Assembly: GCA_016220035.1 (NCBI GenBank)
Contig: JACRIO010000026.1
Location: 1 to 40,953 of the forward strand
Origin: Planctomycetota bacterium
GTDB lineage: Bacteria > Planctomycetota > UBA1135 > GCA-002686595
DNA: 40,953 nt
Direction of reading: 5' to 3'
Part shown: piece after piece, positions 1-9,400 of the stretch
Layout: the number at the start of each line of letters is the position of its first letter
How positions within the stretch are numbered: the first letter of the stretch is position 1
Translations under genes and position numbers: made by a program
The notes under the pieces: model-generated
The model's database searches: none
What the model was told of the DNA's origin: nothing
What the model saw: the letters and a program-made list of their open reading frames with translations, nothing else

Positions 1-528
1 ACGAGCGACGACACGTTCACGATCGTCGTCGGCGAGAACGACCCCTCGACGGTCCTCTGCTCGGGCGACGGCACGCTCTCGACGCCGTGCCCCTGCGGCA
101 ACTCGGGCACGAGCGGACACGGCTGCGCGAACTCGGCCAACCCGAGTGGAGCGCAGCTCACCGCGACGGGCTTCACCGAGCTCGACCCGCTCACGCTCAC
201 CGAGAACGTCGTGCTCCACGGCTCGGGCATGCCCGCCACGTCGAGCACGATCTACCTCAAGAGCGACGGCCTGAACGCCGCGGGTTCGGTCTTCGGCGAC
301 GGCGTGTCGTGCCTCACCGGATCGATCATCCGTCTGCGCACGAAGATCAACGTCGGCGGCGCGTCCTCGTTCCCCGAGCCGGGCGACCCGATGCTCTCCG
401 TGCGCGGCGCGACGCCGTCGGGCAGCGGACTCACCGGTTACTACGCGGCGTACTACCGCAACGCCGCGGGTGCCTTCTGCCCGCCCGCCACCTTCAACAT
501 TTCCAACGGCGTGAGCATCACCTGGTGA
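1..528 (+). CDS. Secreted/surface protein, 5'-truncated by window edge; Cys-rich planctomycete-type C-terminal domain
   Basis: Frame 1 is open from base 1 (TSDDTFTIVVGENDPSTVLCSGDGTLSTPCPCGNSGTSGHGCANSANPSG...) to the TGA at 526-528; closely matches the C-terminus of the 1694-3046 protein. Confidence 0.85.
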   Translation, partial: TSDDTFTIVVGENDPSTVLCSGDGTLSTPCPCGNSGTSGHGCANSANPSGAQLTATGFTELDPLTLTENVVLHGSGMPATSSTIYLKSDGLNAAGSVFGDGVSCLTGSIIRLRTKINVGGASSFPEPGDPMLSVRGATPSGSGLTGYYAAYYRNAAGAFCPPATFNISNGVSITW

Positions 529-615
529 CCGCCTGACGGATCGACTTCACTGCGCCGCGGCGGCGAGCGCGCTCCATGAGCACTCGACGCCGCGCGCGCG
601 TTCCGGTCGAACGAG

Positions 616-647
616 ACGAGCCGCGCGGATCGCTCCGCGCGGCTCGT
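616..647. terminator. Perfect inverted repeat between convergent genes (bidirectional terminator candidate)
   Basis: ACGAGCCGCGCGGA-TCGC-TCCGCGCGGCTCGT: 14-bp stem, 4-nt loop, between the stops at 528 (+) and 668 (-); no strong T-tract. Confidence 0.6.
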
Positions 648-667
648 TCCTCGGAAGCAGGTCGATC

Positions 668-1393
668 TCAGTGGTGCGGCGCGGCCGTCCCGTGCACGTT
701 CGGTTCTTCGCGGCGTGACGCCGTCGGCACCTTCGCGTCCAAGAACTCCACGACGCCCGAGTCGAGGTCGTAGCGCGCCGCGACGATTTGCAGCTTGCCC
801 AGGTGGCCGTACTCGGAGAGCACGGGTTCGCACTCCGACAACTGGCGCGCGATGCGGCTCGCGTTCGCGCGCACGGCGTTGTCGAGCACGTCGCCACCCT
901 TCTTCTTCGCGCCCTCGACGACCGGCAGGATCGCGGGCGTGAACGCGGAGAGGTGCGCGGGGAGGTCGCCGCCGTCGACGACGGCCTTCACCGCGCCGCA
1001 GCGCTCGTGGCCGAGCACGACGATGAACTCGCAGCCTAGATGCTCGACCGCGTACTCGATCGAACCGATCGCGGCGTCGCCGAGCACTTCACCGGCGCTG
1101 CGCACGACGAACAGGTCGCCCAGGCCCTGGTCGAAGAGGAGCTCGGGCGGAACGCGCGAGTCCGCGCAACCGACGACGATCGCGAACGGATGCTGGCCCT
1201 TCGCGACCTCGGCGCGGCGCTCGAAGCTCTCGTTCAGGTGCGTCGGATGGCCCTGCGCGAAGCGCTGGTTGCCCGCGACGAGGCGCTCGAGCGGGCTGTT
1301 GCCCTCGGTGGCCGAGGCTTCGTGCGTGAGCGGGCCGTTGGAGATGAGGAGCGCGGACGTGGTGAGCGCCGCGCAGAAAGCGATGAGCTTCAT
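668..1393 (-). CDS. Beta-class carbonic anhydrase with N-terminal signal peptide
   Basis: MKLIAFCAALTTSALLISNG... signal-like N-terminus; CADSRVPPELLFDQGLGDLFVVRSAGE and GHERCGAVKAV Zn-ligand motifs of beta-CA. Start at the internal ATG, not the long ORF start. Confidence 0.92.
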   Translation of the reverse strand: MKLIAFCAALTTSALLISNGPLTHEASATEGNSPLERLVAGNQRFAQGHPTHLNESFERRAEVAKGQHPFAIVVGCADSRVPPELLFDQGLGDLFVVRSAGEVLGDAAIGSIEYAVEHLGCEFIVVLGHERCGAVKAVVDGGDLPAHLSAFTPAILPVVEGAKKKGGDVLDNAVRANASRIARQLSECEPVLSEYGHLGKLQIVAARYDLDSGVVEFLDAKVPTASRREEPNVHGTAAPHH

Positions 1394-1693
1394 GGTCGGG
1401 GATCGCGAAGGGGAAGACGCGGAGCCGGGGAGGACTCGGCGCGCCGGGAATGGGTTCTTCGTGATCGCGGAGGGCGCGACTTGAAGCTCGTTGGGTTCCT
1501 CGGCGCGAAAGGGCTTCGGGAAGCGCGTCGCGGTGATCGTCCGTCGCTCGTGGACGGTCCAGGACCCGACGTGGGCCGTGAAAGGCACGTTCGATGAGCG
1601 CAAGCGCGCGCTCCCGCGCCGCGACCGGCAACCGCAATCGGGGGGAGCTGGTAGGCTCGTCCCGAACACACCGTCCCCGGAGACCCCACCACC

Positions 1694-3046
1694 ATGCAAC
1701 GTTTCGCCCTCGCCTCCACCGCCGCTCTCGTCGCCGTCGCCGCGCCCGCCTGGGCGCAGGGCGACAACACCTGCGCCACCGCGCAGGTCATCGCCGGCAA
1801 CGGCACCTACGCCTTCGACACCACGCTCGCGACGACGGACGGAGTGGGCGACGCGCTCTGCCTCTTCTTCTCGAACAACCAGATCCACAACGACGTTTGG
1901 TGGAGCTGGACCTCGGCATCGACCGGCACGATCCGCATCGAAGACTGCACGCTGACGGCGCTCGACAGCAAGATCGCCGTGTACGACGGCGCGGGCTGCG
2001 TGGGAACGGTGATCGCCTGCAATGACGACTCCTGCGGATTGCAGTCGCGCGTCGAGTTCGCCGCCGTCGCCGGCAACGTCTACACGATCCGCCTCGGCGC
2101 ATACTCCGCGACCGGCTTCGGGACGGGCAGCATCGTCATCAGCGACGTCCCGCCGCTCGCGATCCAGCTCACCGCGGTCAACCCGGCCAACGGGCACACC
2201 TACCACCTGCTCGAGGGAGCGAGCTGGAGCGCCGCTCAAGCGCGCGCCGTGCAGCTCGGCGGCAACCTCGTCACGATCGGCGACCAGGCGGAGCACGACT
2301 GGCTCACGCAGACGTTCCACAACTTCCAAGCCGTCGACATCGACCTTTGGACGGGCTTCAACGACTCGGTCGTGGAGGGCACGTTCGCGTGGGTGAGCGG
2401 CCAGCCGATCACGTACACGAACTGGGACCTCGGCGAGCCGAACAACGGCGGCGGCACCGAGGACTACTGCGCGATGCGCAAGAACAACCCGCTCGCGCTG
2501 TGGAACGACCTCAACAACGCGCCGACGGGCTTCCACGCGAACCCGCACGGCGTCGTCGAGATCGAAGCCACGCCGATCGTCGCGTTCTGCGCCGGCGACG
2601 GCCTTTCGACGGACCACACGACGCCGTGCCCGTGCGGCAACAACGGCGCGGCGGGCAACGGGTGCGCCAACTCGGCGAACCCGAACGGCGGCAACCTGAC
2701 GACGACGGGCTCGACGCTGTCCGACAACGTGGTGCTCCAGGGCTCGGGCATGCCGGCGACGGTCGCGTGCATCTACCTGCAGGGCGACGGGCTCAACGAC
2801 GGCGTGTTCGGCGACGGCGTGCGCTGCACCGGCGGAACGCTGCTGCGTTTGCGCACGAAGATCAACGCGGGCGGAGCGAGCTCGTTCCCCGACTCGGTCG
2901 AGACGATCACGCTCTCGGCCCGCGGCGGCGTGACGGTCGGCAGCGGCGCGCGGCGCTACTACCAGACGTACTACCGCAACTCCGCGGGCCTCTTCTGTCC
3001 GCCGGAGACGTTCAACGTGACGAACGGCGTGCAGATCGACTGGTAG
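1694..3046 (+). CDS. Secreted C-type lectin-domain protein with PPC-like N-terminal domain and Cys-rich planctomycete-type C-terminal domain
   Basis: Signal peptide MQRFALASTAALVAVAAPAWAQ; C-type lectin fold motifs (NGHTYHLLEGASWSAAQARAVQLGGNLVTI...WTGFND...W..GEPNN...EDYCAM...WND); C-terminal CPCGNNGAAGNGCANSANPNGG...TFNVTNGVQIDW. Confidence 0.9.
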   Translation: MQRFALASTAALVAVAAPAWAQGDNTCATAQVIAGNGTYAFDTTLATTDGVGDALCLFFSNNQIHNDVWWSWTSASTGTIRIEDCTLTALDSKIAVYDGAGCVGTVIACNDDSCGLQSRVEFAAVAGNVYTIRLGAYSATGFGTGSIVISDVPPLAIQLTAVNPANGHTYHLLEGASWSAAQARAVQLGGNLVTIGDQAEHDWLTQTFHNFQAVDIDLWTGFNDSVVEGTFAWVSGQPITYTNWDLGEPNNGGGTEDYCAMRKNNPLALWNDLNNAPTGFHANPHGVVEIEATPIVAFCAGDGLSTDHTTPCPCGNNGAAGNGCANSANPNGGNLTTTGSTLSDNVVLQGSGMPATVACIYLQGDGLNDGVFGDGVRCTGGTLLRLRTKINAGGASSFPDSVETITLSARGGVTVGSGARRYYQTYYRNSAGLFCPPETFNVTNGVQIDW

Positions 3047-3067
3047 TTCGATTCGAACACCCGACCG

Positions 3068-3105
3068 CCGCGACCTCGGCCCGTGCGCTGGGGTCGCGGT
3101 GTTTT
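3068..3105 (+). terminator. Rho-independent-like terminator
   Basis: CCGCGACC (3068-3075) pairs with GGTCGCGG (3092-3099), followed by TGTTTT; lies 22 nt after the stop at 3046. Confidence 0.5.
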
Positions 3106-3175
3106 CGGCGGGGAGCGTGGGCGCACCCGACATCGACTCCCCCCTCGCGTGCTCGTTCGTTAGGATCCCAAGGCG

Positions 3176-3871
3176 ATGAGCCATCGACCCGACCATCCGG
3201 AGCACACGGACGGAGCCAAGGCTGCCGCGCGCGTCGCCAACTACACCGTGGCCGAGGCGGCCGCGTGGCTTCGCGTCCCCGTATCGACGACGCGCGCCTG
3301 GGCGATCGGTCGCGCACCCGCTGCGAAGCCCGTGATCGACGTGGCCGATCCCGAGCGCGGACTGCTTTCATTCGCGAACCTGTGCGAGCTCCACGTCCTC
3401 GCTTCCATCCGCCGCCAGCACGGCGTGACGCTGCAGACCGTGCGCAAAGCCTGCGTGTTCCTGCGGCGCGAGATCGGGCGCAAGGACCCCTTGCTGTCGC
3501 CCGACATGCTCACCGACGGCAAGGACCTGTTCGTGGAGAAGCTCGGCACGCTCGTCAACGTCTCGCGCGCAGGACAAACCGAGATGAAGTCGATCCTCGA
3601 GGCATACCTGAAGCGCATCGAGCGCGATCGCGGCGGCGAGCCCGTGCGCCTCTACCCCTTCTCGAACGCGACGACGAGTACGGGCCCGAGATCGATCGTG
3701 ATCGACCCACGCATCCAGTTCGGCAAGCCGTGCATCGCCGGCGCCTGGGTCCCGACGCGCATCATCGCGGAGCGCTTCCGCGCGAGCGAGACGATCGCTT
3801 CGATCGCGTACGACTACGGGATCCCGGAGCAGAAAATCGAGGATGCGCTCCGGTACGAAATGGCTGCCTGA
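3176..3871 (+). CDS. DUF433-type antitoxin-like protein with N-terminal MerR-like helix-turn-helix
   Basis: N-term YTVAEAAAWLRVPVSTTRAWAIGR (HTH-like); C-term IVIDPRIQFGKPCIAGAWVPTRIIAERFRASETIASIAYDYGIPEQKIEDALRYE is DUF433-like; overlaps the next ORF by 29 nt. Confidence 0.8.
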   Translation: MSHRPDHPEHTDGAKAAARVANYTVAEAAAWLRVPVSTTRAWAIGRAPAAKPVIDVADPERGLLSFANLCELHVLASIRRQHGVTLQTVRKACVFLRREIGRKDPLLSPDMLTDGKDLFVEKLGTLVNVSRAGQTEMKSILEAYLKRIERDRGGEPVRLYPFSNATTSTGPRSIVIDPRIQFGKPCIAGAWVPTRIIAERFRASETIASIAYDYGIPEQKIEDALRYEMAA

Positions 3872-4256
3872 GGACCTGGTCTTCTACGTCGACCACTGCC
3901 TTGGGCGGCGCTACGTGCCCGAGGCGCTGGCACGCGCGGGCGCACGAACGATCGTGCACGCCGACCGATTTCCGATCGACCACCCCGACCACGAGTGGCT
4001 GCGCGAGTGCGGCCGGAACGGCTGGGTCGTGTTGACGAAGGACGGCCGGTTTCTGCCCGGGACGTTGGAGCACGACGTGATCCGCGAGCACTCCGTGCGC
4101 GTGTTCGTGCTCGCCGACGGCAATGCGAGCGGCGCGGAAATGGCGGCGACGTTCACTCGGCACTTGAAGCGCATGGCGGCCATCGCCCGGGATCGGGTGG
4201 GTCCGTTCATCGCGCGGGTGAGCCAGAGGAGCCTGGTCGTTCGGCGCTTCCATTGA
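3843..4256 (+). CDS. PIN-like (VapC45/DUF5615-type) putative toxin
   Basis: FYVDHCLGRRYVPEALARAGARTIVHADRFP...DHEWLRECGRNGWVVLTKDGRF: PIN-like fold with spaced acidic residues; downstream of DUF433 gene. Confidence 0.75.
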   Translation: MRSGTKWLPEDLVFYVDHCLGRRYVPEALARAGARTIVHADRFPIDHPDHEWLRECGRNGWVVLTKDGRFLPGTLEHDVIREHSVRVFVLADGNASGAEMAATFTRHLKRMAAIARDRVGPFIARVSQRSLVVRRFH

Positions 4257-4370
4257 AGCGCACATGGAGGCTGCGATCCGCACACGTTCGTGCGTGCTAT
4301 CCTCCCGCCCCGCTCGCTGGCTCTGGCCGGGCTTTCGGCGGCTCTCGACCCCGCTCGCTACCTATCTCTC

Positions 4371-5018
4371 ATGCAGCACGATCGACACGACGAACAGGGC
4401 ACGATCTCCGACCTCGAGGCCGACTTGCAGGAGGCGCTCGACGCGCTCCAGCACTACGAGCAGCGCGGCGAATTGCCCGACGAGCTCCGCCCGCTGCTCC
4501 TCCTCACGCCGCCCGAGGGCGGGAGCGTGCACGTCTCGCTCCGCCATCGCGAACAGATGCGTCAGATCCGGCGCACGCTCGGCGAGAGCAGCTTCGATCC
4601 GCGCTCGTGCGGCGCGTGGATCGTGTTCGAGCTCGCGCCCGAGGGCGTGGTCGCGGGAGCGAGCGGTGGAGGCGACGACGCCTTCCTGCGCGAGTTCGTG
4701 CTCGCGCTCGATCGCGCCGAGCGCGATCCGCACATGGCCTTCGTTTCGCTGAAGTACTTCCGCGACCAGTACCTCGTGAAGACCGGCCACGGCTGGGCGC
4801 GCGACTTCGACCTCGTGCGCCACCTGATGCAGAAGGCGACGGACGACGGGCTGATCCTGCTCGCGCGCGTGCCCAACCCGCGCCAGCCCGAGTTCCCGGT
4901 GACGAGCCTGCAGCTCGCGCGCGACCACGCGTTCGTGAAGGGCGTGCTCGAAGCCGTGGCGCCCGCGGAACCGGCCGCGCCGCACGCGTCGGAACCGTCG
5001 AACGTCGACCCGGACTGA
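4371..5018 (+). CDS. Conserved hypothetical protein
   Basis: Open frame with internal ATG at 4371 (MQHDRHDEQGTISDLEADLQEALDAL...); family not recognised. Confidence 0.6.
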   Translation: MQHDRHDEQGTISDLEADLQEALDALQHYEQRGELPDELRPLLLLTPPEGGSVHVSLRHREQMRQIRRTLGESSFDPRSCGAWIVFELAPEGVVAGASGGGDDAFLREFVLALDRAERDPHMAFVSLKYFRDQYLVKTGHGWARDFDLVRHLMQKATDDGLILLARVPNPRQPEFPVTSLQLARDHAFVKGVLEAVAPAEPAAPHASEPSNVDPD

Positions 5019-6125
5019 TCACACGCCGAACGCGCGCTCGGCGAACCACCACAGGCCGAGGATCGCGACCACGCCGGCCGTCGCGCGCCGCAGACCCGCG
5101 GGCGCGAGCGTCGCGCGTTCGTGCTCGGCGCGCGTGCGCGCGACGATGCGCAGGAGCAGCACCACCGACGCGACGATCGCGAGCTGGCCGAGCTCGACGC
5201 CCGCGTTGACGCCGAAGAGCGCGCGCAGCGTGTCGGGCTCCGCCGCGAGCGTCGCGCGCAAGGCACCCGCGAAACCGAGGCCGTGCACGAGCCCGAAGCC
5301 GAAGGCCTCGGGCCACAGACGCTTCGGCGGCTCGGCGAACAGGTTGCGCGCGCCCACCCAGGCGATCGAGAGCGCGATCACGGGCTCCACGACCGAGCCG
5401 GGGAGGTCGAACCACCCCATCGCGGCCGACGCGAGCGTCAGGGAGTGCGCCAGCGTGAACGCGGTCACGACGACGAGCAGCGATCGCACGCGGCGCGACG
5501 CGAGGATGAGCGCGAGCACGAACGCGATGTGGTCGTAACCGGTCAGGATGTGCTCGATCCCGAGGTGGAGGTATGCGCCGAGGACGTTTCCGGCCGGCGC
5601 GGCGTCGGGCTGGAACATCCACAGCGGGTCCTCGACCCACAGAAGGCGTGACACGGGCTCCGCGCCGTTCCACACGATCGCGCAGTGGTCGCGGTGGAAC
5701 GGATCGCTCTCGCGAAAGAGCGTCGTGTCGACGGCGAGGTTCCGCGGCGCGTGTTCGCACTCGAAGTCGAACACGAAGTCGACGAGCTCGTCCCCGGGCA
5801 AGGCGCCCGCGAGCGCGCCGGTCGCGGACACGACGCTGTGCAGCTTCGCGACGAGCCGCGCGCCGTCCCGTGCGCTCTCGCGTGCGTCGGCGGCGAGGAT
5901 CAGGTGCTCGCGAACGTAGTTCTGGACGAGCTCGGCGCCCTTCTTCAGTTCGGACTCGACCAAGTCGCCGTCGTCGTCGCGGTCGAGCTCGGGGAGCGAT
6001 TCGAGCAGCGTGCGTTCCTGGCAGCGCAGCTCCATCGCGACGCGCGCGCCGTCGACGGTGATGCGCGAACTCGACACCGAGTTCGGGTGCGCGAAGAGCG
6101 CCGCGGCGAGGGCGAGCGAGAGCAT
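5019..6125 (-). CDS. HupE/UreJ-like membrane protein
   Basis: Signal MLSLALAAALFAHPNS; LGIEHILTGYDHIAFVLALIL, VVTAFTLAHSLTLA, EPVIALSIAWVGARNL, FGFGLVHGLGFAG motifs characteristic of HupE/UreJ_2. Confidence 0.85.
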   Translation of the reverse strand: MLSLALAAALFAHPNSVSSSRITVDGARVAMELRCQERTLLESLPELDRDDDGDLVESELKKGAELVQNYVREHLILAADARESARDGARLVAKLHSVVSATGALAGALPGDELVDFVFDFECEHAPRNLAVDTTLFRESDPFHRDHCAIVWNGAEPVSRLLWVEDPLWMFQPDAAPAGNVLGAYLHLGIEHILTGYDHIAFVLALILASRRVRSLLVVVTAFTLAHSLTLASAAMGWFDLPGSVVEPVIALSIAWVGARNLFAEPPKRLWPEAFGFGLVHGLGFAGALRATLAAEPDTLRALFGVNAGVELGQLAIVASVVLLLRIVARTRAEHERATLAPAGLRRATAGVVAILGLWWFAERAFGV

Positions 6126-6180
6126 GGCCGCGCCATTCTTCGCTCGGCACCTCGTCTTGGATGGCCCTGGGCCGGGAAAA

Positions 6181-6480
6181 TCAGCGCGGGCGGGCCGCGC
6201 TGCGGTGCGCGAGGGTCGCGACGAGCTCGCCGACCTCCGCGCGGAAGCGCACCCCGTAGATCCCGGGCACGCCGTTGCGCACGACGGTGGCGTCGAGCCG
6301 CCCACCGAGCACGTCGCAATCGAGCTGCACGTCCTCGCCGATTTCGAGCTGGTGCCCCGGCACGAGCACGAGCGCGCCGCGGGCGCTGACGTCGGCGACC
6401 TCGCCGGGCACGTCCTCGGTGTCGCGCCGCAACGTCGCGGACGCCTTGAAGGGCACGCGGCCCTCCGTTCGTCGCTCGCC
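6181..6480 (-). other. PilZ domain within the 6181-10509 protein
   Basis: RTEGR (RxxxR) followed by DVSARG (DxSxxG), the canonical c-di-GMP binding signature, then beta-rich GALVLVPGHQLEIGEDVQLDCDVLGGRLDATVV. Confidence 0.75.
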
Positions 6481-9400
6481 CACGCGCTCGACCGAGCCAT
6501 CCGCGCGCAGCGTGACGAGGTCGCCGTCCATGAGCATCTGCATCGCGCCCGCGACGCCGACGACGGCCGTGAGGTCGTACTCGCGCGCCTGGATGGCCGC
6601 GTGCGAGAGCCAACCGCCGACCTCGGTGACGATGCCGCGCGCCCTGGGGAACACCGGCGTCCACGTCGGGTCGGTGAAGCGCGCGACGAGCACCTCGCCG
6701 TCCTCGAAGCGATCGATCTCCTCGCTCGCGCGCAGCACGCGCGCGCGGCCGGTGACGTCGCCGCCGCCGGAGACGCGGAGGCCCTTGAGCACGCGGTCCG
6801 CCCTCGGCGACGTCGACTGCACCGCGCGGTCGAGCTCCAAAGCCTCGAGCGCATCGAGCGTCACTTCGCCCGAGAGCTGCACGCCCTCGAAAGCGCGCGC
6901 CTCCGCGGCCCGTTCGGTCACGAGCGCGGGGAGCTGTTCCTGCCGGAAGTGCGCGTCCGAAAGGCGCCCGATCTCGTCGCGGCGCAGGAGGAAGATCGAG
7001 TCGCCGACGTTCAGCCGCTCGCCCATCTCGACGAGCACGGCGCGCAGGAACGCGAAGTCGCGCAATGCGTGGTGCTTCGCTTCCTCCTTCAGCGCCTGGA
7101 AGCGGCAGGCGCGCTCGACTTCGAGCCGCAACACGCGCGAACCGGTCTCGGGCGGAGCGTCGTCGTGTTTCCGGCCCGGGGCCGCGGAACGCTGCGCCAT
7201 CGCGCGAGCGACCTTGGGGTTCTCGGAGTAGCGCGGCTGCGAGAGCTCGTAGTCCTGCGGAGCGCGATGCCCGAACAGCTTGAGGAACGCCGAGAGATCC
7301 GCTTCGCCGCGGCCGACGGCGGCAAGCCGCTCCATCGCCTGGTGCACGACCGTCTCGGGCAGGTGCGACAGGTACCGCGCGGGATCGAGCCCGCGCTTCT
7401 CCAGCGCGCGCACCGCGGCCTTGAAGTAGAAGTCGGCCGCGATGTTGATGCGCTCGGCCGCGAGGTAGCTCTCCTCGAGGATGCGGCGTTCCGTCTCCTC
7501 GTGCAGGTCGGCGAGCTCCTTGAACGAGAACTGCGTGAGGTCGAGCGCCTCCCGCAGGCGCGCCTCGCGCTGGAAGCGCGCCAGGAACACTTCGCGCCAT
7601 TCACTTTCGAGCGCGTCGGCCGCCCGCGACAACCGAAAGGCCGCGAGCATGCCCGGCGCGCGCGTCAAGCGCTGCTTCTCCTCGATGCGATTCACCCACG
7701 TCGCGCCGAACGCGCCGATCACGAAGGGCGCGGAATCCGGATCGACGTCGTAGGGCACGCCCAGCTCGCGGCAGGCGAGGTCCGTGCTGCCGCCATGCGC
7801 CCACAGCGCATCCATCCACGACGCGGAGAGCGGCGACGGCCGCGGCAGGAGCTCCGCGAGCTCGTTCTGACCGAGGACGACCGCGCCCGCGCGCGCGTCA
7901 CGAGCGAGCGCGAGCACGCGGGCGCGTTCGCGTTCGCGCAACGCCGCGGGGGACGAGCCGTGGCTCGAGAGACGCGTGATGTCGCGCGCCTGCAGGAGCA
8001 GGAAGCTCCCGTTCGCGTACGCCCATTCGATGTCCTGCGGGCGGCCGAAGAGCGCTTCGACCTTCCGTCCGAGATCGAACAGCGGCGCGAGCTCGATCGG
8101 AGCGCGCGTCTCGTCGAGCGGCCGCCCGGTGACGCGCCCGAAGCGCAAGCTGATCGGATCCGCGCGGCCGGAGACGAGCGCGTCGCCGAGGCCGCGCACG
8201 AGCTCGATCGCGGCGGCGCCGCTGGAGCCCGGGTGTTCGGTGAAGAGCACGCCTGCGAACTCCGCGGGGACCATCGTCTGGACGACGATCGCGCCGGACT
8301 CCGCCTCGACCCCGGAGTAGGCCTGCGCGCGCGTCGACGCGAGCGAGTCCGCGACCTCGTCGAGCGCTTCGAAGAGGTTTTCCGCGCGCACGTCGAGGAT
8401 GGACTCGAAGACGCCCGCGTAGCTCTTGTCCGCGCCGTCCTCGCGCGCGCCCGAGCTGCGCACCGCGACGCGTTCGGCGTCGAGCACCGTGAACGCGCGC
8501 TCGATGGTGATGCGGTCGCGCGTGTTCCAGCTCCCCTGCGATCGGCGGCGCTCGAGCACGGCGGTCGTCACGACGAAGCCGTCAGGCACGGGCAGGCCCG
8601 CGCGCGCGAGCTGCGCGAGCCGCAGCGCCTTGTTGCCGCAGCCCGACGCGCGATCGGCGTCGCGGAGGGGCACCACCGCCGCGCCGGCGTACCGCTGGCT
8701 CGCGTTCGCCGCGTTCCGCGCGCGGCGGTCGAACCACGCGCGCACGGCGAGCGCCTGCACGACGAGCAGGAGCAGGTTGAGCACGAGGTACAGGTTCGTC
8801 GCGGCGGAGACCGTCGCCACGAGCCCGCCGATCGCGACGCCGGCGACGAGCGCCGTGACGACGCGCGTCCTGGTCGCGCGCGCCCCGGTCACGACGACCA
8901 TCGCCGCGAGGAGCAACCCGACGATCACGGGCAGCACGAAGCGCGGGTCGCGCGCGCCGAGCTCCGGGATCCACAACCAACGTTCCGTCGAGCCCTTCGC
9001 GACCGCGCCGACGACGCCGAAGAACGCCGTGAACAGCACGAGCTGGACGATCGTCGCGACGAGGTTGAGCACCGGCCGCACGCGCTCCGCGCGCAGGAGC
9101 TCCATCGTCTTGCGCGACACCGCGCGCGCATCGCCCTTGCACCGCGCTCCGAGCTCGGCGAGCTTCGGCTTCAGCGCCGCCTGCACGAGCCGGTCGCGTT
9201 CCGCCTTCAGAGCGAGCGGCAGCACCACGAGGCGCAGCGCGAGCACGCACAGCGCGATCGCGAGCGCCAAGCTCCCGCACCAGCCGGCCGCGTTCTTCAG
9301 CACGGCCCTGAGCGGCGCGGCGACGAAGCCGAAGAGCGTCTTTTCCTCCTGCTCCGCCTTCCACGCTGCGACGTGCGCCTTCTCCTTGCCGGGCACCCAG

